Shown: one piece after another, positions 1 to 6,659 of the stretch
How the letters are laid out: each line of letters begins with the position of its first letter
Numbering within the stretch: the stretch's first letter is position 1
NCBI GenBank assembly: GCA_013152135.1
Contig: JAADGX010000234.1
Span: 11,751 to 33,595, forward strand
DNA from: Chlorobiota bacterium
Lineage (GTDB): Bacteria > Bacteroidota > Ignavibacteria > SZUA-365 > JAADGX01
DNA length: 21,845 bases
Direction: 5' to 3'
Program-made: the position numbers and the translations under genes
Notes under the pieces: generated by a model
The model's input: only the letters and a program-made list of their open reading frames with translations
Database searches by the model: none
What the model was told of the DNA's origin: nothing

Positions 1-1176
1 CGCCTGCTCAAAGGCCACTCGATTCCGTATAAGAAGACCGTTTCGGGCCGATATCGACGTGGACACGGCAACAACGAGCGGAACCGCCAACCCAAGGGCG
101 TGCGGACAGGTGATAACCATGACGGTCACAGTGCGCTCAAGGGCAAACGCGAAATCTGCATCCATGATGAACAGCCAGACCAGCAGAGTTATTGCCCCCC
201 CGGCTATGGCAATGAACGTTAACCAAAGCGCCGCTCGATTCGCCAAGTCCTGGGTTTTCGATTTGCTTTCTTGCGCTTCCTTAACAAGGGTGATAACCTG
301 GGAAATGTACGAATCCTGTCCTGTCTTTTTAACCTCTACGACGAGGGATCCTTCGCCATTAATACCACCACCAATGACTGTCTCGCCTGTTCGTTTCATG
401 ACCGGTACCGATTCTCCCGTCAGCATCGACTCGTCCACCGATGATTCTCCGTCAACGACCAGACCATCCGCGGGAATTTTTTCACCCGGTTTGACGAGAA
501 CGCGATTGCCCGAAGTGAGTTTTTCCAAGGGGACGTCCTCGACGCTCCCGTCTTCGTGAATCAGGTGCGCCGCAGACGGCATCAACTTGGCCAGTTCTTC
601 CAGCGCGCGCGACGCGCCCATGACGGATTTCATTTCAATCCAGTGGCCAAGAAGCATGATGTCGATCAATGTCGCGAGTTCCCAGAAAAAGACCTTCCCG
701 GCCAAACCAAAGGCAACCACGGTACTATAGAAATAGGCAACACTGATCGCCAACGCGATGAGTGTCATCATTCCCGGCCTTTTCTTTTTCGCCTCATCAA
801 TGATGCCCTTAAGAAACGGGTAGCCGCCATAGAAAAACACGAGCGTTGATAGAATAAACAGCACGTAGATATCGCCTGTAAATTCCAGGAACTCAAGACC
901 GAGCAACGACTGGACCATTGGCGAAAGAACGAGAATGGGTACGGTCAGGATTAACGTAATCCAAAACCGCTTCCGGAAATCCTCTACCATGTGCGCGTGA
1001 TGATCATGATGGGAATGGTGATCGTGCGCTTCTTCATTATGTCCTTTATCCATATGCCCCTCATGCTGATGCCCGGTGGTGTGCTCGGCATGGTCCGTGC
1101 CATGAGCATGATGGTCATGACCATGATGCTCATGGGAAGCGTTGCTGTGCTCGTCCGAAGAATTCCGTTCACTCAT
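1..1176 (-). CDS. copB: CopB-type (P1B, CPH motif) copper-translocating P-type ATPase, C-terminal part missing
   Basis: This is an integral-membrane ATPase that would pump copper or silver out of the cytoplasm. 392 codons are visible and the gene runs off the left edge. The first 62 residues hold 22 histidines, a metal-binding tail typical of CopB rather than the CxxC domains of CopA. Membrane segments follow, then the actuator domain with TGES, then a transmembrane CPH motif (Cys357-Pro-His359) in TCPHALGLAVP. CPH, instead of CPC, marks the P1B-3 (CopB-like) subgroup, for which Cu(II), Cu(I) and Ag(I) have all been proposed as substrates. The phosphorylated DKTGT motif and ATP-binding domain lie outside the window. 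The ATG at 1176 is preceded by GAGAGG at a suitable distance. It is the last visible gene of the minus-strand metal island, 52 bases after the DUF2231 gene. Confidence 0.93.
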   Translation of the reverse strand, partial: MSERNSSDEHSNASHEHHGHDHHAHGTDHAEHTTGHQHEGHMDKGHNEEAHDHHSHHDHHAHMVEDFRKRFWITLILTVPILVLSPMVQSLLGLEFLEFTGDIYVLFILSTLVFFYGGYPFLKGIIDEAKKKRPGMMTLIALAISVAYFYSTVVAFGLAGKVFFWELATLIDIMLLGHWIEMKSVMGASRALEELAKLMPSAAHLIHEDGSVEDVPLEKLTSGNRVLVKPGEKIPADGLVVDGESSVDESMLTGESVPVMKRTGETVIGGGINGEGSLVVEVKKTGQDSYISQVITLVKEAQESKSKTQDLANRAALWLTFIAIAGGAITLLVWLFIMDADFAFALERTVTVMVITCPHALGLAVPLVVAVSTSISARNGLLIRNRVAFEQA

Positions 1177-1228
1177 AGAAACATCCTCTCAAAATGTGTA
1201 TGAAACAGCCGTGGTTGTTGATAATTCG

Positions 1229-1693
1229 CTAATGATCGTGATCAGAATCATGATGCCCTTCGTTGATGATATTTTTCTCGACACCAACGCCCTTTTCAAA
1301 TACCAGGTGTCCACCTTTGTCGGCGCCGTACACGAGCAGGGCACTCACCAAAAGGAGAGCGGGAAACAGCCATTTCCGGAGACTCCCTTCGCGGACGGCT
1401 CTCACCTTGAACACCACGGCGCTGAGAATCACAAGGAGTATACTCATGGCCAGCATGACGTCGCGATGCTGATGAACCAGGTCGTGCCCCGGCGAGTCAT
1501 GTCCAAGAGCATCCGAAGCAATATACCCCGTTGCAACGGCAAAGATGGCGGTCAATGCGCTAATATGCAACATTATCACGGCCGAGGATTTAAAGCTCTC
1601 TCGCTTTGTCCAGACAAACAACCCCTCCAGGGCAAGTGAAATCAAAAGAGATGCAATGGGAAAATGAATTATCATTGGATGAAGCAAATTCAT
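1229..1693 (-). CDS. DUF2231-family membrane protein with His-rich C-terminus
   Basis: A 154-residue protein with about four hydrophobic segments. It opens with the family signature LHPMIIHFPIA and contains GADKGGHLVFEKGVGV near the end, both typical of DUF2231 membrane proteins. The last residues (GHHDSDHDH) are rich in His and Asp and could bind metal. The function of the family is not established. Members are often found beside heavy-metal efflux genes, which fits this position between a YHS protein and the CopB ATPase. The ATG at 1693 has an AGG-containing ribosome site just upstream. A role in handling copper at the inner membrane is inference from context only. Confidence 0.85.
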   Translation of the reverse strand: MNLLHPMIIHFPIASLLISLALEGLFVWTKRESFKSSAVIMLHISALTAIFAVATGYIASDALGHDSPGHDLVHQHRDVMLAMSILLVILSAVVFKVRAVREGSLRKWLFPALLLVSALLVYGADKGGHLVFEKGVGVEKNIINEGHHDSDHDH

Positions 1694-1772
1694 ATCACGC
1701 CTTTTTGCTTGGTGGGCCCATGGTATTTAAGTAACATTGTCCACGATGATTCGATTGGCCGATGGATTCGCT

Positions 1773-1991
1773 TCATGCTCCTCTTCCCCGGTGCCGTGTA
1801 TGCTTCCTAGGATGCTTCGGATATTTCTTCTTCTTGCTACCGGCACCGTCCTCAACATATTTTTCGGGTTCTCTTTCGAAATTTTTTTGGCACAGTGGGC
1901 AACAAAGGTAGTACACACTCCCTCCGTAGGTTGCTTTCATGTATGCCGTATTCGGGTTAATCTTTTTTCCGCAAACCGGGTCTCTGTACAT
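1773..1991 (-). CDS. YHS-domain small metal-binding protein
   Basis: A 72-residue, probably cytoplasmic protein. Residues 1-45 form a YHS domain with DPVCG (Cys7) and CCPLC (Cys30, Cys31, Cys34) in the pattern of the family, and ending FEREPEKYV. YHS domains bind metals and occur alone or fused to copper ATPases, where they may pass copper to the pump. The tail (residues 48-72) is very basic (KKKK, HPRKHTRHRGRG) and resembles no domain I know. Start: ATG at 1991 with GGAG six bases upstream. It lies just after a strong terminator hairpin, so its transcription needs readthrough or a nearby promoter. A copper chaperone or sink for the CopB pump is the likely role, by inference. Confidence 0.85.
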   Translation of the reverse strand: MYRDPVCGKKINPNTAYMKATYGGSVYYLCCPLCQKNFEREPEKYVEDGAGSKKKKYPKHPRKHTRHRGRGA

Positions 1992-2018
1992 GTTACTCTC
2001 CTTTAAATACCTGTTATC

Positions 2019-2059
2019 AAAAAGACAAGAGGCGCTGCACTGTTGGGAAACAGCGCCTC
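2019..2059 (-). terminator. Rho-independent terminator after the Met-rich protein gene
   Basis: Perfect 9-bp inverted repeat GAGGCGCTG (2029-2037) / CAGCGCCTC (2051-2059) with a 13-base loop. Read on the minus strand it is followed by TTGTCTTTTT, a T-rich tract ending at 2019. It begins 16 bases after the stop of the 2075-2494 gene and ends 28 bases before the YHS gene, so it may be a partial terminator inside one long operon. Confidence 0.85.
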
Positions 2060-2074
2060 ATCAGAATATTGACT

Positions 2075-2494
2075 TCATTTCTTCTTCATGTGATTCGAGT
2101 GGTCCTGTTTCTTCACATCTTTGCCCATCATGCCACAGTCCATCTTCTTCGAATCACTCATCATTCCTTTCATCATGCCACAGTCCATCTTCTTCGAATC
2201 ACTCATCATCTTTTGCATCATTTTGCCCATGTCTTTGTCGTTCATCATCGTCATGCACATTTCCATCATGGACGAGGTATCGCCTTTTGCCCGTGTTATC
2301 ATTTTCTTCATCATTTGTCTTCGCATTTGCTTGCTACCTGCGATTTCATCCATCATCGTGCCCATGTGACCGGAAGCGTTCATCGCGCTGCCCGATACTT
2401 TTTCGCCGGTCGAAGCATTTTGAGCGATAGACGTTGCCGGAATTGACAACACAAAAGCCGCCGCGAACATTGCTATGAAAATTGCCTTTTTCAT
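2075..2494 (-). CDS. Exported Met/Cys-rich protein, probable periplasmic copper-binding protein
   Basis: A 139-residue protein with a clear signal peptide (MKKAIFIAMFAAAFVLS, likely cut after residue 25, SIAQ). The mature part of about 114 residues has 28 methionines, many as MM pairs, and cysteines at 80, 105 and 120. Residues 96-125 are two copies of a 15-residue unit with core MMSDSKKMDCGMM. The C-terminus is HSNHMKKK. Clustered Met and Cys are what periplasmic Cu(I)/Ag(I)-binding proteins use (compare the Met sites of CusF and PcoC), but I see no known fold. Start: the ATG at 2494 has AAAAGGAG in front and opens the signal peptide. An in-frame extension upstream would spoil it. It follows the Rieske gene by 113 bases and is followed by a terminator. 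Copper buffering is inferred. Confidence 0.8.
   Translation of the reverse strand: MKKAIFIAMFAAAFVLSIPATSIAQNASTGEKVSGSAMNASGHMGTMMDEIAGSKQMRRQMMKKMITRAKGDTSSMMEMCMTMMNDKDMGKMMQKMMSDSKKMDCGMMKGMMSDSKKMDCGMMGKDVKKQDHSNHMKKK
2126..2209 (-). repeat. Two-copy in-frame tandem repeat inside the Met-rich gene
   Basis: A 39-base stretch is repeated exactly (2126-2164 and 2171-2209) with a 45-base period, that is 15 codons. It duplicates a metal-ligand unit containing Met-Met, Met-Asp-Cys-Gly-Met-Met. Identity at DNA level over all 39 bases suggests a recent duplication. Confidence 0.9.
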
Positions 2495-2607
2495 GATTGA
2501 TCTCCTTTTAGTATAGTGCGTTCTTGTTAATTTCATTTCTTTCAAATTCCCTGATCCGGAACATCTCCACGTGGACCACGGAAATACAGGACGGAGTTAG
2601 TACAAGT

Positions 2608-3087
2608 TCATTGGCGTTTTTGTGCAAATATCTCATCTCCTTTTACCAGCACATCATATTCCTCAAGCGGTCTTGGCGGTGGCCCTGCTATATTGATTCC
2701 GTTTAAATCATAGTGGCCATTATGGCACGCGCACCATATATGCCGGAGATCGGGACGATATTGCACCGTGCAGCCCAGATGAGTGCATACAGCGGTAAAC
2801 GCTTTTAATTCGCCTTGCGGCGTGTCTATCAGGATGCCCGGTTCATTTCCAAATCGGAAAATCAACCCGCTGTTCGGTTTCAGATCGCCGATTTTTGCCG
2901 CCTTTACAAAATTCGTAATCGGTTCTCTGCTTTTTGGAGGTATCAGGTATTTCACCACCGGGTATATAATGGACAGAACGACCGCGCTTGCTGAAAAGCT
3001 GAGGAGAAATTCCAGGACCGATCGCCGAGGCACGCCACTGCCGACGTTTTCCTTTTTCTCCGTTATATCTTCATTCTTTTTATTCAT
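2608..3087 (-). CDS. Rieske [2Fe-2S] protein, bc1/b6f-type, stand-alone
   Basis: A 159-residue membrane-anchored iron-sulfur protein. An arginine pair (PRRSVLEFLL, Arg21-Arg22) precedes one hydrophobic anchor (about residues 24-49), as in Tat-exported quinol oxidase Rieske subunits. The cluster motifs are CTHLGC (Cys101, His103, Cys106) and CACH (Cys119, Cys121, His122). Cys101, His103, Cys119 and His122 would hold the cluster and Cys106-Cys121 the disulfide. After CACH the sequence is NGHYD, so the usual Gly-Ser is Asn-Gly. Loss of that serine lowers the redox potential and is common in menaquinol-using enzymes. The Pro loop GPPPRPL is present. No cytochrome b or c1 gene is adjacent, so its partner is unknown. 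It lies 55 bases after the PII-like gene, probably in the same sigma-54-driven transcript. The ATG at 3087 has no strong ribosome site. Confidence 0.92.
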   Translation of the reverse strand: MNKKNEDITEKKENVGSGVPRRSVLEFLLSFSASAVVLSIIYPVVKYLIPPKSREPITNFVKAAKIGDLKPNSGLIFRFGNEPGILIDTPQGELKAFTAVCTHLGCTVQYRPDLRHIWCACHNGHYDLNGINIAGPPPRPLEEYDVLVKGDEIFAQKRQ

Positions 3088-3142
3088 GATCGTTTAACCA
3101 ATAAACTGTGAGCTGTGCCGTACATTTATCGAAATTGATTTC

Positions 3143-3490
3143 TTACTTATGCTGTACTATTTCTTCGCCTTCCTCGCCCGTACGAATCTTCACCGCGCGA
3201 TCAACACTTGATACAAAGATAATTCCATCGCCGCGCTGGTGGGTGCAAGCATATTCCTGGATGATCTTTACCACTTCATCCGCAACATCATCTCGACATA
3301 CTAATTCGATCTTAGCCATTTTCGACATCTTCTCAATATATTCCATCGAATATTTCCAGTTTCTCTTATCAACAAACTGACCAATTCCAGAAACATCAAG
3401 GACCGTCATACAGCAATATCCCTTTCTTTTTAATGCATCAATTACTTTATGCACAATTGTCATTCTAACGTATGCTTTTACTTCCTTCAT
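3143..3490 (-). CDS. PII-like signalling protein of a metal-linked type
   Basis: A 115-residue protein aligning along its whole length with GlnB/GlnK: beta strand MKEVKAYVR, a T-loop at about residues 36-60, the B-loop region ending RGDGIIFV, and the C-loop KIRTGEEGEE. Canonical PII proteins bind ATP/ADP and 2-oxoglutarate and regulate nitrogen proteins by their T-loop. Here the position of the uridylylated tyrosine (Tyr51 of GlnB) is Lys, with a Tyr one residue later, and the B-loop TGK is replaced by THQ. No ammonium transporter or glutamine synthetase gene is near. A divergent PII group linked to heavy-metal efflux genes has been described (PII-NG), and this protein fits that group by context. 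Start: ATG at 3490 with GAGGG upstream. A sigma-54 promoter lies about 77 bases upstream, so it is the first gene of that transcript. The regulatory target is unknown. Confidence 0.88.
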   Translation of the reverse strand: MKEVKAYVRMTIVHKVIDALKRKGYCCMTVLDVSGIGQFVDKRNWKYSMEYIEKMSKMAKIELVCRDDVADEVVKIIQEYACTHQRGDGIIFVSSVDRAVKIRTGEEGEEIVQHK

Positions 3491-3565
3491 CGTTTTGCCC
3501 TCTTGTAATTTGCCGCTGTATTCTGTGCTCTCGATCGTTGTCGAGGAGCGCTTTAATCAGAGTTC

Positions 3566-3581
3566 TGCAAAACCAATGCCA
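3566..3581 (-). promoter_or_regulatory. Sigma-54 (-24/-12) promoter for the PII-Rieske-MetRich operon
   Basis: On the minus strand the sequence reads TGGCATTGGTTTTGCA. Compared with the consensus TGGCACG-N4-TTGCA it matches TGGCA and TTGCA, with the required GG (3580, 3579) and GC (3568, 3567) exactly one turn apart. Transcription would begin near 3555, about 65 bases before the PII-like ATG. A sigma-54 activator gene (3716-5089) ends just upstream. Confidence 0.8.
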
Positions 3582-3657
3582 GAAATAAGGGAATCACGAC
3601 GCTCTATTTTCACGTAAAAAGACGTTTTTTATCGGATTTTACAAAAAAATATTTTTC

Positions 3658-3688
3658 GGTATAAATATTTTTTACCTAAGGACAGGTA
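3658..3688. promoter_or_regulatory. Possible activator-binding inverted repeats upstream of the sigma-54 promoter
   Basis: Two overlapping imperfect palindromes: GGTA (3658-3661) with TACC (3673-3676), and TACCT (3673-3677) with AGGTA (3684-3688). They lie about 100-130 bases upstream of the predicted start, the usual zone for a sigma-54 activator site. The surrounding DNA is very AT-rich, so chance palindromes are possible. Confidence 0.3.
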
Positions 3689-3715
3689 TTCTTTTACTGC
3701 AAATTAAAAAATGTT

Positions 3716-5089
3716 TCAATCTTTTTTCCCTATTGCAAATCCATAGCTTTTCAGCTTTGAATACAGCGTCGGCTTTGTGATTCCAAGTATTTCACACGCC
3801 TTCGTTTTATCTCCATCACAATAATCCAGCACAAAAAGAATGTGACGTTTTTCAAGCTCGCGTAGAGAAAATGGATTACCTGCTTTATCAACCGAGAACG
3901 ACACACTACCATTCTCCGAGCGAATACTCTCCTGGTTCAACGGAACTATTGGCAATATTTCATTGGTGGCCAGGGCTACTGATCGCGTCAATACATTTTC
4001 CAGTTCCCGTATATTTCCCGGCCAATCATAATTATGGAATATTCTGAGCATTTTCCGCGGCACTGTTTTTATATTTTTATGTAATGACGCGTTTATTTTC
4101 TTCAACAAGTGTTCAACAAGCTGTGGAATATCATCCTTTCGCTCTCTTAAAGGAGGAACGGTAATTGTCAGGATATTCAGCCTGTAATAAAGGTCTTCTC
4201 TGAAAAGCCCCCGTTCAACTTCACTTTTTATATCCCGATGTGTCGCCGCAATGATACGAGCTTTTAATGGAACCGTCTCGTTCCCGCCAACTTTCTCGAA
4301 CTCTTTCTGCTGCAGAACGCGGAGCAGTTTCGACTGCATACCGAAGGGCATGTCGCCTATTTCATCCAAAAAAACCGTTCCTTCTCCGGCGAGTTCAAAT
4401 TTGCCCTGTTTATCCCGAATGGCATCCGTGAACGCTCCCTTGACGTGTCCGAAGAGTTCACTTTCCAGCAACGCTTCGGGAATTGCCGAGCAATTAATCG
4501 CATGGAACGGTTCGTCTTGTTTCGAACCGAATGCATGTATTGCGCGAGCAACAACCTCTTTTCCCGTTCCTGTTTCGCCCTGGATCAGAACGGTGACATT
4601 ACTTTGTGAAGCAATACCAATTTGTTTAAAGACTTCTTGTATCGATGGATGACTTCCGATCAGTGTATATTCAAGATTATACTCGTGCAGCGATCCGGCA
4701 ACCTGAGAAAATGTAACCGCATCTTTCACGTTCATATACTCGATGGCGCGTTTTACAATATCCATCAAGTTGCTTAATTCGACCGGTTTGGTGACGTAAT
4801 CGAAGGCACCCTGCTGAACGGCCCGCACGGTGGTTCCCATATCCTCGTGCGCCGTGAGCATGATTACCGGAGCCTTGAAGCCGGAGTCTTTCCACTCCTG
4901 AATTAAATCCAGTCCATTTCCATCCGGAAGCGATATATCACAAATAACGACATCCGGGACAAGTGTCTTCGCGGAACGACGGGCTTCTTCCACGGTATGA
5001 ATGCCAATAACCTCAAACCCGTGCTCGCTGAAGAAAAGTTGAAGCGTTTCTACGATCGAAATATCATCATCGATGACCAGTAGTTTCAT
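3716..5089 (-). CDS. Sigma-54-dependent response regulator (NtrC/ZraR-like)
   Basis: A 457-residue transcription activator. Receiver domain, residues 1-120, with acidic pocket Asp7-Asp9 and phospho-acceptor Asp51. AAA+ domain, about 145-380, with Walker A GETGTGKE (171-178), the sigma-54 contact loop GAFTDA (218-223), Walker B VFLDE (Asp242-Glu243) and an RELENVL helix. A Fis-type helix-turn-helix sits at about 410-452 (DKTKACEILGITKPTLYSKL). The GAFTDA loop is a tolerated variant of GAFTGA. The ATG at 5089 is 14 bases after the stop of the kinase gene, so the two are co-transcribed. The partner promoter is most likely the sigma-54 promoter just downstream at 3566-3581. By context its signal is copper or silver, as ZraSR answers metal in E. 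coli; that is inference. Confidence 0.93.
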   Translation of the reverse strand: MKLLVIDDDISIVETLQLFFSEHGFEVIGIHTVEEARRSAKTLVPDVVICDISLPDGNGLDLIQEWKDSGFKAPVIMLTAHEDMGTTVRAVQQGAFDYVTKPVELSNLMDIVKRAIEYMNVKDAVTFSQVAGSLHEYNLEYTLIGSHPSIQEVFKQIGIASQSNVTVLIQGETGTGKEVVARAIHAFGSKQDEPFHAINCSAIPEALLESELFGHVKGAFTDAIRDKQGKFELAGEGTVFLDEIGDMPFGMQSKLLRVLQQKEFEKVGGNETVPLKARIIAATHRDIKSEVERGLFREDLYYRLNILTITVPPLRERKDDIPQLVEHLLKKINASLHKNIKTVPRKMLRIFHNYDWPGNIRELENVLTRSVALATNEILPIVPLNQESIRSENGSVSFSVDKAGNPFSLRELEKRHILFVLDYCDGDKTKACEILGITKPTLYSKLKSYGFAIGKKD

Positions 5090-5103
5090 AAAAAAACCTG
5101 TGC

Positions 5104-6501
5104 TTAGATGATCATTCGGGGTAACCAGATCGTCACCTCGGTGCCGACGCTGGGTTCAGACGTGGCACTGATTGTTCCACCATGTGCTTCCACCAGTTTT
5201 TTCGAGATGGCCAAGCCTAATCCACTTCCATTGTTTTTCTTCGAAAAAAACGGATCGAAGATATGATCCACGTATTCCTTTTCAATGCCGCATCCCTGGT
5301 CCGCCACCCTGATGGTTACCGCGTTTGTCATTGGTTCGGGCGTCACTGAAATAGTCAACGTTCCATTTTCCATTGATTCCACGGCATTTTGAACAACATT
5401 TATGAGCACCTGTTGAATCAAATCCGGATCGACGGCTATCCTCGTCTTCGGCTGCGAATTATGAACAACCACCTCGATTTCCGACCGCTCAAGTACGGGA
5501 AACAACACATCCAACGTCCGTTCGATCAATTGGTCGACATCGATCGGTTGAATCTCCAATCGCACCGGCCGCGCATAGGCGAGGATATCCCGCACAAGGT
5601 TTTCCAACCTGTTGAGCTCCCGTCGAAGAATGCGGACGTACTTTTGAGTATTATTGTCCTCGACAACCCGGCTGGTAAGAATATCGATGTTCATTTTAAT
5701 CGAGGTCAGCGGATTCCTCAGCTCATGCGAAATCATCGTCAGGAAACCGCCAATCGCGGCAAGATGCTCCTTCCTCCTCATTTCCTTTTCCAGTTTTCTC
5801 CGTTGCGTATTATCAATCACCACAACGAGCCATCCTTCGCGGACATTTTTCGTCTCGACAGGCGTGGCCGAAAGGTAACAAATCTGAACCGTACCATCCG
5901 GATGAGGGATTTCGACCTCTTCCGCCCACGGCTCACCTTCCCTCATTTTCTTTTCTATCTCCTTGCCAACGTTTTCCGGAAACCGCAAAGACGTGAACGA
6001 ATGCTCGACAAGATCGAGAACCGACGAATCGAACATGCGCCCGAACGCATGGTTCGCCTGGAGTATGTTCAAATTCTTGTCTATAAGCGCAATTCCTTCC
6101 GTGGAATGTTGAATTGCGTTCCACAGAACAGAGATTTTTCTCTCCTTTTCGGACAGGATTTTCTCGCGAAGCGCCAGGTCTTCCGCCATCTGGTTAAGCG
6201 TTGCGGCCAGCAGTCCCATCTCATCTTTGGATTGAATATTGCTTCGGGCCTGGTAATTTCCACTACTGAATTTTTCCGCCGTTTCTCTCAAATTCCTCAA
6301 CGGTTTTGCAATCCACTGAATAATCGTATATGCCAGTGGAATGCTGACCAGGGAGCCGGAGGCGGACATGACGCCCACCCAGAACCACGTGTGATGATCA
6401 TTTATTCCAAGAATAAAGATGCAAAACGGCAACTGGATCATGAGAAACCCGAAGGGAATGACTGTCGCCGTGGTAATCTGTATTTTTTTCGCCAATGTCA
6501 T
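5104..6501 (-). CDS. Membrane sensor histidine kinase (HAMP-PAS-HisKA-HATPase)
   Basis: A 465-residue kinase, partner of the downstream response regulator. In order: two transmembrane helices within the first 62 residues, a HAMP linker (IAKPLRNLRETAEKF), a short coiled coil, a PAS domain (about residues 120-230), a HisKA helix with phospho-acceptor His259 in ISHELRNP, and a HATPase domain with NVVQNAVES (N box), DQGCGI (G1) and GSGLGLAI (G2). The two helices are separated by only a few residues (NDHHTW), so there is no periplasmic sensor domain as in ZraS or CusS. I chose the ATG at 6501 (weak AGG upstream). A GTG at 6552 would add 17 residues but has no ribosome site and abuts a strong hairpin. 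Trigger: unknown, by context a metal ion. Confidence 0.92.
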   Translation of the reverse strand: MTLAKKIQITTATVIPFGFLMIQLPFCIFILGINDHHTWFWVGVMSASGSLVSIPLAYTIIQWIAKPLRNLRETAEKFSSGNYQARSNIQSKDEMGLLAATLNQMAEDLALREKILSEKERKISVLWNAIQHSTEGIALIDKNLNILQANHAFGRMFDSSVLDLVEHSFTSLRFPENVGKEIEKKMREGEPWAEEVEIPHPDGTVQICYLSATPVETKNVREGWLVVVIDNTQRRKLEKEMRRKEHLAAIGGFLTMISHELRNPLTSIKMNIDILTSRVVEDNNTQKYVRILRRELNRLENLVRDILAYARPVRLEIQPIDVDQLIERTLDVLFPVLERSEIEVVVHNSQPKTRIAVDPDLIQQVLINVVQNAVESMENGTLTISVTPEPMTNAVTIRVADQGCGIEKEYVDHIFDPFFSKKNNGSGLGLAISKKLVEAHGGTISATSEPSVGTEVTIWLPRMII

Positions 6502-6553
6502 TGTGACGCCTGTAAACACTATCGAGGAAAAGTACTTTGCAATCGATAACACT

Positions 6554-6583
6554 GGCGGATTCGGCCGTTCGACCGAATCCGCC
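6554..6583 (-). other. Strong hairpin between cusA and the sensor kinase gene
   Basis: A perfect 11-bp inverted repeat, GGCGGATTCGG (6554-6564) and CCGAATCCGCC (6573-6583), with an 8-base loop. It sits between the cusA stop (6660) and the kinase start (6501). No T-tract follows on the minus strand, so it is not a classical terminator. It may protect the 3' end of the cusCBA message or lower expression of the regulators. Confidence 0.6.
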
Positions 6584-6659
6584 GACGTGTTTCGACGATC
6601 AAGACCAGAGAGAGCAATTGATCAGTCTTTTCTGCTCAATCATTACCTGTCACTCCGAC

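Noticed and set aside
991..1203. A Met-rich open frame on the plus strand
   Set aside because: It is the reverse reading of the His-rich N-terminus of CopB.
1727..1918. Possible frameshift at the end of the YHS gene, because another minus-strand frame runs on to 1727
   Set aside because: The YHS domain is complete in the called frame and the alternative tail matches nothing I know; no evidence that either tail is required.
2126..2209. Repeat array that could be mistaken for a CRISPR
   Set aside because: Only two copies, six bases between them, inside a coding frame with a period of 15 codons.
2069..2446. A His-rich open frame on the plus strand
   Set aside because: It is the reverse reading of Met (ATG) codons of the Met-rich gene as His (CAT) codons; the minus-strand frame has a signal peptide and ribosome site.
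4400..4450. GAFTDA instead of GAFTGA as a sign that the regulator no longer works with sigma-54
   Set aside because: Such variants occur in working activators, and a good sigma-54 promoter lies right beside the gene.
5389..6549. A long open frame on the plus strand (386 codons) opposite the sensor kinase gene
   Set aside because: The minus strand holds a complete histidine kinase with all motifs; the opposite frame shows no recognisable domain and no ribosome site. It is a by-product of codon use.
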